Positions 52,299 to 61,076 of a stretch of DNA of 64,000 bases are shown here, piece by piece; within the stretch, counting starts at the first letter, position 1, and each line of letters opens with the position of its first letter. Where the stretch lies: NCBI RefSeq assembly GCF_001583435.1, contig NZ_CP013251.1, positions 2,005,617-2,069,616 on the forward strand, written 5' to 3'. Position numbers and translations under genes: made by a program. The notes below the pieces were generated by a model, which searched no databases, was not told the origin of the DNA, and worked only from the letters and a program-made list of their open reading frames with translations. This stretch comes from Endozoicomonas montiporae CL-33 (GTDB taxonomy: Bacteria > Pseudomonadota > Gammaproteobacteria > Pseudomonadales > Endozoicomonadaceae).

Positions 52299-52580
52299 AT
52301 GTGCCTTACGCAAGTCCTCTGTACAACATGTGGCAGTAACCAAGTTCGGCCTTTCGGATACAGCACTCATGATGTTCCACGATACTATTGCTGTAATGAC
52401 AAATGTGAAATCAAAACCTTCATGCTTGAATATCGCTACAAGGCCTGTGAGCCTGGCGTTAAAGAAAAAATCATCGATATGGCAATAAATGGCAGCGGAA
52501 TCAGGGATACAAGTAAAGTACTCGGAATAAGCAAGACAACAGTAATAAAGACTCTAAAAAAAAAGAAAGCGGTCTGGTAA
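52299..52580 (+). CDS. insA: IS1-type InsA
   Basis: This 93-residue InsA has an N-terminal zinc finger (CTTCGSNQVRPFGYS, later YYCCNDKCEIKTF) and an HTH (GSGIRDTSKVLGISKTTVIK). Alone it binds the ends and represses. A run of nine A (52556-52564) near its 3' end is the slippery site for the InsAB' fusion. Confidence 0.9.
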   Translation: MCLTQVLCTTCGSNQVRPFGYSTHDVPRYYCCNDKCEIKTFMLEYRYKACEPGVKEKIIDMAINGSGIRDTSKVLGISKTTVIKTLKKKKAVW

Positions 52581-53056
52581 AGGTCAACCCAAATATTCAA
52601 ACTATTGATCTCAAGTCAGATGCAATTATTCATGTAGGGCTTGTCTGCCAAGAGGCTGAGCTAGATGAGCAGTGGTCGTATGTTCATGATAAATCGAACC
52701 AACGCTGGCTTTGGTATGCTGTTGATCACGCTACAAATACCGTGCTTGCTTATGTTTTCGGAAAACGGAAAGATGAAGTTTTTAAAGAACTCAAAACACT
52801 TCTGAAGCCATTTGGTATTAATAAATTTTACACCGATGATTGGGGAGCCTATGAGCGACACCTTGATGAAAACATGCATATTATTGGTAAAGCAAACACT
52901 CAGAAGATAGAGCGTAAAAACCTTAATTTTCGGACTTGGATTAAACGGTTGGCCAGAAAGACAATTTGTTTTTCAAAGCTCGAAAAGATGCACGATATTG
53001 TTATTGGATTATTGATTAATAAAGTTGAGTTTGGGGTCAATATTCACGCGATATAA
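52562..53056 (+). CDS. insB: IS1-type InsB, read by -1 frameshift from insA
   Basis: After a -1 slip on the A9 run the frame continues as Glu-Ser-Gly-Leu-Val-Lys-Val-Asn to the DDE domain: DEQWSYVHD (first Asp), FYTDDWGAY (second Asp) and KIERKNLNFRTWIKRLARKT (Glu plus the basic IS1 signature). There is no good start of its own, so the transposase is InsAB'. Confidence 0.88.
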   Translation, partial: KESGLVKVNPNIQTIDLKSDAIIHVGLVCQEAELDEQWSYVHDKSNQRWLWYAVDHATNTVLAYVFGKRKDEVFKELKTLLKPFGINKFYTDDWGAYERHLDENMHIIGKANTQKIERKNLNFRTWIKRLARKTICFSKLEKMHDIVIGLLINKVEFGVNIHAI

Positions 53057-53191
53057 CAGTTCTGGCCCACTACCCAGATTTTTTTATCACGCTCTAAAGC
53101 CTGATAGCTGGGGGCTTTTGATAAAGGTCGGGAATTGCTGACAAGTTGTTCTGTCGGGTATCCATCTTTTCAACCAACCTGAGTCTGGTTT

Positions 53192-54159
53192 ATGAATTCC
53201 ATAAAAATACATTGCAGGCTGCTTTTGGTCTTGACTCTGTTTTCTTCTTCTCTCTGGGCTGTAAATGCTGAGGCCGAAGCGAATGATGAGGCTGAAGCTG
53301 ATGGCTTGTTGAGTGCTCTGTACGATGATCAAGAGCCTGAAACCGCTGCTTCTGAAAGAAGTAAAAGGGCGGCACGAGGTGGAGGGAGAGGCGGAAGCTC
53401 TTCCAAAGGAAGTTCCAGAGGAAGTTCCAAAGGAAGTTCCAAAGGAAGTTCCAGGGGCGGTGGTGGCTCCAAAGGAAAAAGCAGCTATAAAAAAGGCTCT
53501 CTTGTTTTTCATAACGTTGGAGGTAATAGATACCGGGCGATCAAGGGAGTGACAAGCTATATAAAGTCATTATCAGGCACCATGGTTAAACTTGACAGGT
53601 TCATGAAAGGTTTTTCCATGACCACGCCTAAGAAAATATTCGTTTCCGTTAATCCGCTGGGTAAAACTGTGCGGGGAAGTCAGCCAATCAGAAAAATTGA
53701 GTCGAAAGTCCGGTTTCAGGCTAAAGAGTCAGATTTTCTCTACTATAAGATCAGGGGGGGCCGTTCAAAGACCTTCTTCCATCTGGTTTTAATGGAACAG
53801 GCGACTAATTTTTCGAAACTGTATCTTGGTTACTATGAAGAGGATGAGGATAGGGTTATTAATGTGGCTGATTCCCGTGCAACGCCTGCACCCGTTTTTT
53901 TGCGGGACGTTTTAGGTAGACCTGACGAGCCAGATACTGCAATCAATGGTACTGCTATTAACAGCACAGCTTCAACACCCCATTCAGGTCAATCTCTTAA
54001 TGACACGTTTACAAACGCTACTGTGAATTCCCGTAATGCAACCGGGTTGTGGGATTTGATGTCAAAAAGGCCTGATTTTAAACTCTTCAGACCGATCCTT
54101 AGTTTGGACAAGGAACAGGAATATTCTATTGAAGTAGCCTGGATATCGATAGATGCAGC
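53192..54159 (+). pseudogene. secreted single-pass membrane protein, N-terminal part, split by IS1 copy B
   Basis: It begins with a signal peptide (about 1-28, MNSIKIHCRLLLVLTLFSSS), then an acidic stretch, a KRAARGGGRGG segment and a low-complexity Ser/Lys/Gly repeat (SSKGSSRGSSKGSSKGSSRG). A beta-rich domain of about 150 residues follows. After that comes a Thr/Asn region with a cluster of N-X-S/T sequons (NGT, NST, NDT, NAT, NAT). IS1 copy B interrupts it at the Ala-Ala of WISIDAA. The remainder is at 55023-55503. Eukaryote-like features suggest a host-facing surface protein, but no family is recognised. Confidence 0.75.
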
Positions 54160-54177
54160 GGTAGTGGGCCAGAACTG

Positions 54178-54672
54178 TTATATCGCGTGAATATTGACCC
54201 CAAACTCAACTTTATTAATCAATAATCCAATAACAATATCGTGCATCTTTTCGAGCTTTGAAAAACAAATTGTCTTTCTGGCCAACCGTTTAATCCAAGT
54301 CCGAAAATTAAGGTTTTTACGCTCTATCTTCTGAGTGTTTGCTTTACCAATAATATGCATGTTTTCATCAAGGTGTCGCTCATAGGCTCCCCAATCATCG
54401 GTGTAAAATTTATTAATACCAAATGGCTTCAGAAGTGTTTTGAGTTCTTTAAAAACTTCATCTTTCCGTTTTCCGAAAACATAAGCAAGCACGGTATTTG
54501 TAGCGTGATCAACAGCATACCAAAGCCAGCGTTGGTTCGATTTATCATGAACATACGACCACTGCTCATCTAGCTCAGCCTCTTGGCAGACAAGCCCTAC
54601 ATGAATAATTGCATCTGACTTGAGATCAATAGTTTGAATATTTGGGTTGACCTTTACCAGACCGCTTTCTTT
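54178..54672 (-). CDS. insB: IS1-type InsB, copy B
   Basis: The protein is identical to the copy A InsB (DDE residues in DEQWSYVHD, FYTDDWGAY and KIERKNLNF). It is read by -1 frameshift from the A9 run within the overlapping insA. Confidence 0.88.
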   Translation of the reverse strand, partial: KESGLVKVNPNIQTIDLKSDAIIHVGLVCQEAELDEQWSYVHDKSNQRWLWYAVDHATNTVLAYVFGKRKDEVFKELKTLLKPFGINKFYTDDWGAYERHLDENMHIIGKANTQKIERKNLNFRTWIKRLARKTICFSKLEKMHDIVIGLLINKVEFGVNIHAI

Positions 54673-54935
54673 TTTTTTAGAGTCTTTATTACTGTTGTCT
54701 TGCTTATTCCGAGTACTTTACTTGTATCCCTGATTCCGCTGCCATTTATTGCCATATCGATGATTTTTTCTTTAACGCCAGGCTCACAGGCCTTGTAGCG
54801 ATATTCAAGCATGAAGGTTTTGATTTCACATTTGTCATTACAGCAATAGTATCGTGGAACATCATGAGTGCTGTATCCGAAAGGCCGAACTTGGTTACTG
54901 CCACATGTTGTACAGAGGACTTGCGTAAGGCACAT
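54654..54935 (-). CDS. insA: IS1-type InsA, copy B
   Basis: The 93-residue InsA is identical to that of copy A, with the same zinc finger and HTH, and the start codon is at the same distance from the element end. Confidence 0.9.
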   Translation of the reverse strand: MCLTQVLCTTCGSNQVRPFGYSTHDVPRYYCCNDKCEIKTFMLEYRYKACEPGVKEKIIDMAINGSGIRDTSKVLGISKTTVIKTLKKKKAVW

Positions 54936-55022
54936 TTTTAAACCGCATTTTTCAAAGTTGCCGAATGTCGTATTTTAGCAGACAGGGCTAGAATCACAGA
55001 ACTGTGCCACTACCGATGCAGC

Positions 55023-55503
55023 AACATCGGTTTCAATGTCTGATGCGACTAGAATGACCTATACAACTGTTATCCCTTCACCCTCACCGACATTCTCTTC
55101 ACCAACATTGTCCTCAACAGCCTGGATAATGCCAGATGCCTCAGCAGCAATTCCCGAAGATGTCGGCACTCAGATTATTGTCAGAAATAAAGAAGGGGAG
55201 ATTCTGGCAACAGTAAATCTTGACCTGAAGCCCGATTACTTCTCATTCAGTGGTAAAAATGGGTATTTATTAGAATACGGGATTGATGATTCCGGGATTC
55301 ATCAGTTAACCAAAATTCATACAAAGCCTGAATATGTGTACGAAGATCACAATTATTCTTTCCCCAATTCCAATCAAGAAGAAACGAAATTTAACATGAA
55401 GGTGTTTTGGGCGACTTTGGGGGGGGTAGGTGTAACTATTTTGATTGGAGTAATGTACTGCGCTTGGGATTCTTGGAAAAAGAGACATAATCTTAATCCC
55501 TGA
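55023..55503 (+). pseudogene. secreted single-pass membrane protein, C-terminal part
   Basis: Removing IS1 copy B and one GATGCAGC restores the frame from WISIDAA through ATSVSMSDATRMTYTT. This part holds a Thr/Ser/Pro-rich stalk (TTVIPSPSPTFSSPTLSSTA), a short beta domain, a C-terminal membrane segment (VFWATLGGVGVTILIGVMYC) and a basic cytoplasmic end WKKRHNLNP. The full protein of about 483 residues therefore has a type I membrane layout. An internal ATG at 55036 could start a truncated product, but without a signal peptide. Confidence 0.75.
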
Positions 55504-55540
55504 ATTTTTACCGGATTGAGTGAAAAGCCCCGTACTTTTA

Positions 55541-57260
55541 GAGGGTGTCTTAAAAGCCAAAATTTAAACCCAGTGAAGCACTTTTCTCTGCAAAGAATGA
55601 CGCTTCACTGGATCTCTTTCCCAGCTGCCCCATTTTCTGTCAAATGGCCGATACCGCTCAAAGTACAACCAGAGAATCCTGTTGTACCTGAAAATAGCTT
55701 GAAAACTGGCTTTTACAGCCCGGCTCAGGTTATAGGCCAGCAGGTGTAAGCCAAACTCCAGTTTAACTTTCTCCAACCCCTTGCGACGAAAACGGTTTAA
55801 CCCCTGTATATCCCGTAAATAGGCAAAGACAGGCTCAACCATCGCCTTTCTTTTGCTGAAAGACTTTTTAGCTTTCGGGTGCTGCATAACCTGCCTCAGT
55901 GCATCCTTGGCATCATCCATCGCATAGCGTTTTATGCGGCGCCCTTTCTTATTGGTCGTACACTGATCTTTGAGAGGACAACCTTCACACGGTCCATTGC
56001 CATATATCTTTTGCTCTTTTGTGCGAATGCTTCCCTTTATCTGCCCGATGAGAACCAGCTCTTTTCCTGCAGGGCAACGATAAACGTCATTAGTCTCATC
56101 ATAATAAAAATGTCCCTTCTGGAACTTTTTGGATTCTTTGGGCTTGCCTGGCTCTTTACCCTCAGGGCATAGCAGGCTGATGTCGCGTTCCAGACTGGTT
56201 GAAATGACTTCATCATTGAAGTAACCAGCATCCAGAAGCATTTCATCTACTGGTTTGCCCGTGATCTGCATTGACTGATCAAGCATTGGACTTACGACAG
56301 TTGTTTCATTGGTGGGATCAACAGCCTGAGCCAGTACCACCCGCTTGTTATTGGCTAACACGGATGGTTTGTAACCCGTTGTATAACCTCGCCCCCGTTT
56401 CATCTTTTGAACAACGGCTTCAGGCTCTGTAGGGCTAACGACAGCACTTCCTGATTTACCATTCTTTTTTCGCTTCTCGTTGCGTTCAATAACTGCTTCG
56501 AGAGTACTGCTGGCCATCTCCAGTTTTTTTTGTTTTCAGGACAGTCTGGATGGTTGTCAGCTTGCTTTGGTGCTGTTTCATGAGCCTGTTGTGCAGCCTC
56601 CTGCTTCATCAGGTTGTAGCTTGAGCAGGCGGCTTCTATGACCGTTCCATCACCAGCCAGACAGCTACCATCAGAGTTCGTCTTTTTGAGGACGGCTCGT
56701 GTCAGGCTTTCAAAAATGCACCGCCCATGGACTTGCTATGCATATTGATGAAGCGACCAATAATGGCGTGGTCTGGAAAAATCCCACCGGTAACCCACAT
56801 ACAGCCAAGATCAACACGAGCTAGTCGCTCCAGAGTTCTCAGCGAGGTAATGCCCTGCATAATGCCATAGAGAATCAAACCCATCATGTTACGGGGTGAA
56901 TAAGGAGGCGACCTTCTGAGGCATATCTTTGCTCAAAATCTGACCAGTCTTGCTCATCAAGAAGGGATGCAACAGTAAAAGGTGTTTTTTGACCAGTTAG
57001 CTCAAGGTGTTCTTTCAGGTTAGTGTTGCCAAGGGTGATGCCGTTGGGGTCGGGAGCAACAAAACGTCGTTTGTCTGTTTTGTTGCCTGATCCTTTGGGC
57101 TTATCGTGTTTTTTGTGATCCGGACTACTGGCTGCACCTGAAAAAATATCGAGCTGTGGAGCTGTATTAATCTTGATTTGCGGTCTTGCTGTCATACTGA
57201 AGCCGGTAAAGCTACTTTATATCCAGATTACCGGCTTGTAGTGGGTTTTGCGACACCCTC
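55541..57260 (-). mobile_element. IS1182-family element, decayed
   Basis: Inverted repeats start GAGGGTGTC at both ends (55541-55549 and 57252-57260 on the other strand), followed by a related AAAA-rich word. They are flanked by the 4-bp direct repeat TTTA. The 1720-bp interior is one transposase gene with at least three frame breaks. Confidence 0.8.
55564..57195 (-). pseudogene. IS1182-family transposase with several frameshifts
   Basis: The N-terminal frame (56884-57195, MTARPQIKINTAPQLDIFSG) passes into a second frame (NMMGLILYGIMQGITSLRTL), then a third (ESLTRAVLKKTNSDGSCLAG, DGTVIEAACS), and then the long C-terminal frame (55564-56517). The latter has VDEMLLDAGYFNDEV (Asp), the Cys insertion CEGCPLKDQC and MVEPVFAYLRDIQG (Glu) of the IS1182 family. 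Intact members are about 500 residues. It is inactive in this state. Confidence 0.85.
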
Positions 57261-57453
57261 TTTAGTGCGGGGATGGATAGCTCGCAGTCTGAAAGACTGC
57301 CTATACTCGATACTTGTTTTGGTTACAGATGTTGAGAGATACTGTAAATATGACTAAGGATTTGTCTGAAAATAAGTTCCTTATTTCACTATCGCTTACC
57401 TCAAGCCATTACTGGCTGATGATTGCAGCAAATCGGGAAGTTATTTTTAGACG
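57261..57453. other. non-coding stretch before tnpB
   Basis: No supported gene is seen here. This may include the left end of the TnpB element. The words CAGTCTGAAAGACTG (57286-57300) form a short hairpin. Confidence 0.35.
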
Positions 57454-58146
57454 ATTCCTAAGCGAGCCTACAAATACCGATTCTATCCAACCCCTGAGCA
57501 GGAAAAATTACTTGCTCAATCGTTTGGTTGTGTTCGCTTTGTCTATAACAATACTCTCCGTTATCGCACTGATGCCTACTACAAAGATGGAACCAGTATT
57601 TCTCATGCTCAAGCTGAAAAACGCCTTGTATCACTCAAGTCTGAGTTTCCATTTTTAACCGATGTTTCCAGTGTCATCCTGCAACAGACTCTCAGAGATC
57701 AGCAGGAAGCATTCAAGAATTTCTGGGCTGGCAGAGCTAAGTACCCAAAGTTTAAGAAAAGACATTCAAGGCAGAGTATCAGGCTGACCAAGGTGGCATT
57801 CAAATACAAAAACGGGCAGCTATTCATTGCCAAGAGCAAAGAACCTCTGAATATCCGGTGGAGCCGTGAGCTGCCTTCAGCACCTTCCAGTATCACCATC
57901 AGCAAACACAGAGCCGGACGGTACTTTGTTTCCATGCTGTATGAGTTTGAAGCTAAACCAATGCCCATTAGTAAAAAGACAGTGGGTATTGATTTAGGTT
58001 TGAATGATCTGTTCATCACATCAGACGGCGAAAAATCCGGTAATCCGAGGCACACCAGATGCTACGAGCAAAAGCTCGCCTACCTTCAGCGTAAATTGGC
58101 GAAAAAGCAGAAAGGCAGCAGCAACAGAGCCAAAGCAAAACTGAAA
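57454..58146 (+). pseudogene. tnpB: TnpB RNA-guided nuclease, N-terminal half, split by an IS4-type element
   Basis: The frame reads IPKRAYKYRFYPTPEQEKLL, then the WED/REC-type region (FVYNNTLRYRTDAYY, later LQQTLRDQQEAFKNFW) and the first RuvC Asp in VGIDLGLNDLF. It ends KAKLK at the insertion. No ATG is present at the expected start. ATT (57454) stands where Met is usual, so the start is lost or non-standard. The C-terminal half is at 59768-60193. IS605-type TnpB uses an RNA from the element's right end as guide. Confidence 0.82.
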
Positions 58147-58193
58147 CTCGATGCTGCAGTTTTACCTAAACAAGTAACGTATTTATCTCGATT

Positions 58194-59669
58194 CTAAGCT
58201 GCATCTAAAAGTTTAAACTTCCGGGCGTGTGCTTTGAGTGAGTCAGTTGCCTTTTGTTCTCCCAGGTCTCTACCAGCCATATGCCTGCTCGACTCCCGCT
58301 TGGGCAAAGTATGCTCTAAGGCTAAGGCCAGAGCCTTAAGCTCGGTATCTGGATCTTCCGATTCAACCACTGATTTCACCGTAGCAAGCAAGGCTTCTGC
58401 ATTGAGGCGTTCGATCAGACAGCCTGCGGGCATTCCGGCCTGTTTGTTTTTCAGTAGGACGAATTGCTCAGGGTGCAGTAACAGCATGTGTTCGCACAGC
58501 AGGCTCAGGATCACGCCGCGCTGCGATCCGTCAGCACCTTGCTGTTTGCTCAACCTGTTCCAGCCACAATGAGCTTTCCAGTCTTGAATGAAAACCTCGA
58601 CCAACCACCTCAAGGTGTAAATCCTGGCTATGTCGGTATGCCGCCATGACATATCTGAAGCCACCAGATAGCGATAATCCTCTTCACCCTCATACTTCAG
58701 GGCAATAACAAAACGTCTTTTCCCATGAGCCTTAACATACAGCCGAGCAGCCAGCATCGTGACCTGCTCTTCTTTGCCACCGCGTATTATGAGTTGAGTT
58801 TCAGCGCCTTTCTGGCGCGAAAAGTAAGCTTTGAGAGTCGCTTCCGAGTGGTTTCGGTTGGATACTTTCTGATTCGAGCGCAGTTGGCTGACAACCTGGG
58901 CTCCGCCTGTTATTTCCGCAGCCTTATCCATAAAGTCTCCTGTGCCATACAGTGCATCAGCGAGAATTGCTTTGATCGTAATGTTGGGAAACGAATCAAC
59001 AAATTCTTGCAGCATAACCAGCGTCAACGACTGCATGGTGGGGTAACGAACATGATCTGGCTCAGGACGGTTCGGTCGTTCTTTTTTCTGAATGCCTTGC
59101 TTCCTGAGCGCCTTGTCTTTCTTCCTCCATGCAGATAACTCAGGGTCAGGAATATAAAAGCGAAACCCTACTGGAAAGGTAGCTACTTCAGTAACGAGCA
59201 CCATAAACACCAGTTCCTGCCCATTAAAATAACCACCTGTTGATTTGTCTTTTATCTTATGGGCACCGTCGATTTTTGAAGTCCTTTTAGTGCGCTTTTT
59301 TCCTGTATCGTCGATAGCAAGGGTTCCACTTTGTATTCCATAGCGTAGAAGAATATTTCTGACGCTGGCCTGTAGCAGGCTTTGCCATGCAATTTCTGCT
59401 TGATAAAACATCCAGCACAGACGGGTCGCTTTGAATCTGCCTAAGCTTCTGCGCTCAAAAGCAGCCCAGTTAATAGTTTTAGTTACCACGATTCCCATGA
59501 TAAAAACGCCCAGTGCCACTTTCTGGGATCTACTCAACTGCGCAGAGGAATTGATGGACTTGAGCGAATCATTCAAAGCATCCAGAAAGGCAGTGACAAC
59601 GGGTAATGGGCGAATTAGCAAGATACGACACTTGACGGTTATTAAGTTCCTATGAGATCTTACCTCCAA
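58194..59669 (-). CDS. IS4-family transposase
   Basis: This intact 491-residue DDE transposase has the first Asp in LAIDDTGKKRTKR, the second in AILADALYG, and the Glu in the IS4 signature Y-X2-R-X3-E-X6-K, seen as YTLRWLVEVFIQDWK. The element is inserted in tnpB between about 58147 and 59767. Its exact ends are not clear, because a 17-bp piece (CTCGATGCTGCAGTTTT, 58147-58163) is the inverted copy of tnpB sequence at 59776-59792. Confidence 0.88.
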   Translation of the reverse strand: MEVRSHRNLITVKCRILLIRPLPVVTAFLDALNDSLKSINSSAQLSRSQKVALGVFIMGIVVTKTINWAAFERRSLGRFKATRLCWMFYQAEIAWQSLLQASVRNILLRYGIQSGTLAIDDTGKKRTKRTSKIDGAHKIKDKSTGGYFNGQELVFMVLVTEVATFPVGFRFYIPDPELSAWRKKDKALRKQGIQKKERPNRPEPDHVRYPTMQSLTLVMLQEFVDSFPNITIKAILADALYGTGDFMDKAAEITGGAQVVSQLRSNQKVSNRNHSEATLKAYFSRQKGAETQLIIRGGKEEQVTMLAARLYVKAHGKRRFVIALKYEGEEDYRYLVASDMSWRHTDIARIYTLRWLVEVFIQDWKAHCGWNRLSKQQGADGSQRGVILSLLCEHMLLLHPEQFVLLKNKQAGMPAGCLIERLNAEALLATVKSVVESEDPDTELKALALALEHTLPKRESSRHMAGRDLGEQKATDSLKAHARKFKLLDAA

Positions 59670-59767
59670 CCTGCTGCTGTGGCTATGATGGAATCTCGCA
59701 AGGCTTGAATTCGGAGCTGCAGTAGTAGTCTGCTCTTATGCCACCCTGCCATTTCCTGCTCTCCCTC

Positions 59768-60193
59768 AAATATCAAAAACTGCAGCATCGAGTGAAAGTT
59801 GCCCGTGTACATGCAAAGATCGCTGACTGCCGGATGGAAGCTACCCACAAAGCATCCCGCAAACTCATAAACGAGAACCAAGTTGTTTGTGTAGAGTCCC
59901 TGAATGTGAAAGGCATGATCAGAAACCCGAAGCTGGCAAAGCATATAGCTGATGCAAACTGGGGCGAATTTGTCCGACAGTTGCAGTACAAGGCTGAATG
60001 GGCGGGGAGGCAGGTCGTTCAGATAGACCGATTCTTCCCAAGTTCAAAGCGTTGTCCGGGTTGCGGGTTCGTCCATGAAAGTATGCCGCTATCAATCCGT
60101 GAATGGGATTGCCCCGAGTGTAAAACCCACTGGGACAGAGACATAGCGGCAGCCATGAATATAAAAACCGCCGGACTGGCAGGGTTAGCCTGA
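59768..60193 (+). pseudogene. tnpB: TnpB RNA-guided nuclease, C-terminal half
   Basis: This continues from the N-terminal half as KYQKLQHRVKVARVHAKIAD. The RuvC Glu is in VVCVESLNVKGM, the zinc finger is CPGCGFVHE with WDCPECKTHWDRD, and the last RuvC Asp is in RDIAAAMNI. All catalytic residues are therefore present in the two pieces, and only the insertion and missing Met inactivate it. It ends with the usual NIKTAGLAGLA. Confidence 0.85.
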
Positions 60194-60470
60194 GGAGCGA
60201 CTGGAACGGGGATGGCTGCGTAAGCAACCATCTAGGGAAAGCGTGTTGAAACAGGAGCCCTATTTGGTGACGAATAGGAATCCCCGTCCTTCAGAGGTTG
60301 TCGCAAAAGTAATGGAATGACGGAATTAACTCTCAATCGTCATCTCCGTGAAGACGGAGATCCACTATTTATGGTGGGTTCCCTGCGCAGGAACGACGAA
60401 GTTTTAATACTTCGCGTTTTCAGGACTTTTGCGACAGCCTCTTCAGGGCGGGGAGGATGTCAAAACAGGC
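60194..60470 (+). ncRNA. right end of the TnpB element (omega-RNA/guide scaffold region), interrupted by a MITE
   Basis: The region after tnpB carries IS605-type right-end sequence, including GGAATCCCCGTCCTTCAG at 60278-60294. Its hairpin partner GGCGGGGAGGATGTCAA follows only after 60446. The two halves would pair as CCCCGtcCTTCAGggCGGGG once the 148-bp insert at 60294-60441 is removed. In active elements this region is transcribed as the TnpB guide RNA, with the guide just beyond the end. Here the scaffold is broken. Confidence 0.55.
60294..60441. repeat. 148-bp MITE in the TnpB element right end
   Basis: Inverted repeats of 17 bp, GAGGTTGTCGCAAAAGT and ACTTTTGCGACAGCCTC (one mismatch), are flanked by the 4-bp direct repeat TTCA. 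The ends share GTCGCAAAA with the right end of the IS1182-type element at 55541-57260, which also has a 4-bp duplication. It was probably mobilised by an IS1182-like transposase. It has no coding capacity. Confidence 0.78.
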
Positions 60471-60687
60471 TACCACGATGCCTCAGGACTATATCTTTGG
60501 CATTAACCCATTTTCTGACCAGCTGGGTGATTGATATTGGAAGTATCTGAGAATCCCTTGGGTGCGGTTCTCTTCCTGCGGTTAACTCCGCTTTGAAATG
60601 ACTTTCTTCCACTGGTTTGAGATGACCCGTTTTCAGCGATACTTTTGAACCGCATTCAAAAGGTTAGGTTCACTGTGGTTTTCAGAT

Positions 60688-60945
60688 TTATTTTTTGGTG
60701 GTAGTACCTTTAGGGAGTCCGACTTTGCGCTTTTCTTTCAGACGGTAGCTTTCACCTTTGATATTCAGAGTGGTTGCCTGGTGCAGCAACCGGTTAAGTA
60801 TCGCTGTGGCTATGGCCTGATCACCAAAGATTTCACTCCAGTCTACAAAGCTTTTATTCGAGGTCAGGATGATGCTTGCCTTTTCGTAACGGCGAGTTAT
60901 AAGTCGAAAGTGGCGAGCTTCGCGTTGTCTGGGAAGAATTGCCAA
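60688..60945 (-). pseudogene. IS21-family IstB ATPase, C-terminal fragment
   Basis: The last 80 or so residues of IstB (EARHFRLITRRYEKASIILT, then SNKSFVDWSEIFGDQAIATA and ILNRLLHQATTLNIKGESYR) are kept. The Walker motifs and the rest of the gene, and IstA, are absent. The frame is cut near 60950, next to the group II intron remnant. From 60471 to 60687 nothing is recognised. Confidence 0.85.
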
Positions 60946-61006
60946 AAGGGCTCCAAGGTTAATGGCACACTGGCGTATTGGCTGTGTGTCAGCGGTTGTA
61001 TAAGAA

Positions 61007-61076
61007 GAGCCTTATGAGCTGAGAGGTTCAAGTACGGTTCCGTGAGCAGCCATGATGAGATGGGTTTGCTCAGTCT
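61007..61076 (+). ncRNA. group II intron remnant: domains V and VI
   Basis: A 34-nt hairpin at 61007-61040 begins GAGCCTTATG and ends AAGTACGGTTC. It fits bacterial group II domain V, including the AGC triad near the start and the paired GTACGGTTC end. It is followed by a domain VI-like stem, GAGCA (61044-61048) with TTGCTC (61066-61071). No reverse transcriptase gene is present. This is a 3' fragment of an intron. Confidence 0.6.

Larger units (their letters stand above)
52220..53074 (+). mobile_element. IS1-family element, copy A
   Basis: This 855-bp element has ends GGTAGTGG ... CCACTACC. The 8-bp target duplication CAGATTTT lies at 52212-52219 and 53075-53082. It encodes InsA and, in the -1 frame, InsB. 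The sequence is apparently identical to copy B at 54160-55014, which lies in the opposite orientation. It is young by its intact ends and duplication. Confidence 0.92.
54160..55014 (-). mobile_element. IS1-family element, copy B
   Basis: This second 855-bp copy is inverted relative to copy A. The 8-bp target duplication GATGCAGC lies at 54152-54159 and 55015-55022. Since each copy has its own duplication, they inserted separately and do not form a composite transposon. It disrupts the secreted-protein gene. Confidence 0.92.

Noticed and set aside
52220..55014. Composite IS1 transposon carrying the surface protein gene
   Set aside because: Each IS1 copy has its own different 8-bp target duplication and the gene continues beyond copy B, so these are two separate insertions.
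57314..57658. Open frame with hydrophobic stretch upstream of and within tnpB
   Set aside because: It is a different frame over the TnpB N-terminal coding sequence, whose protein is clearly recognisable in the other frame.
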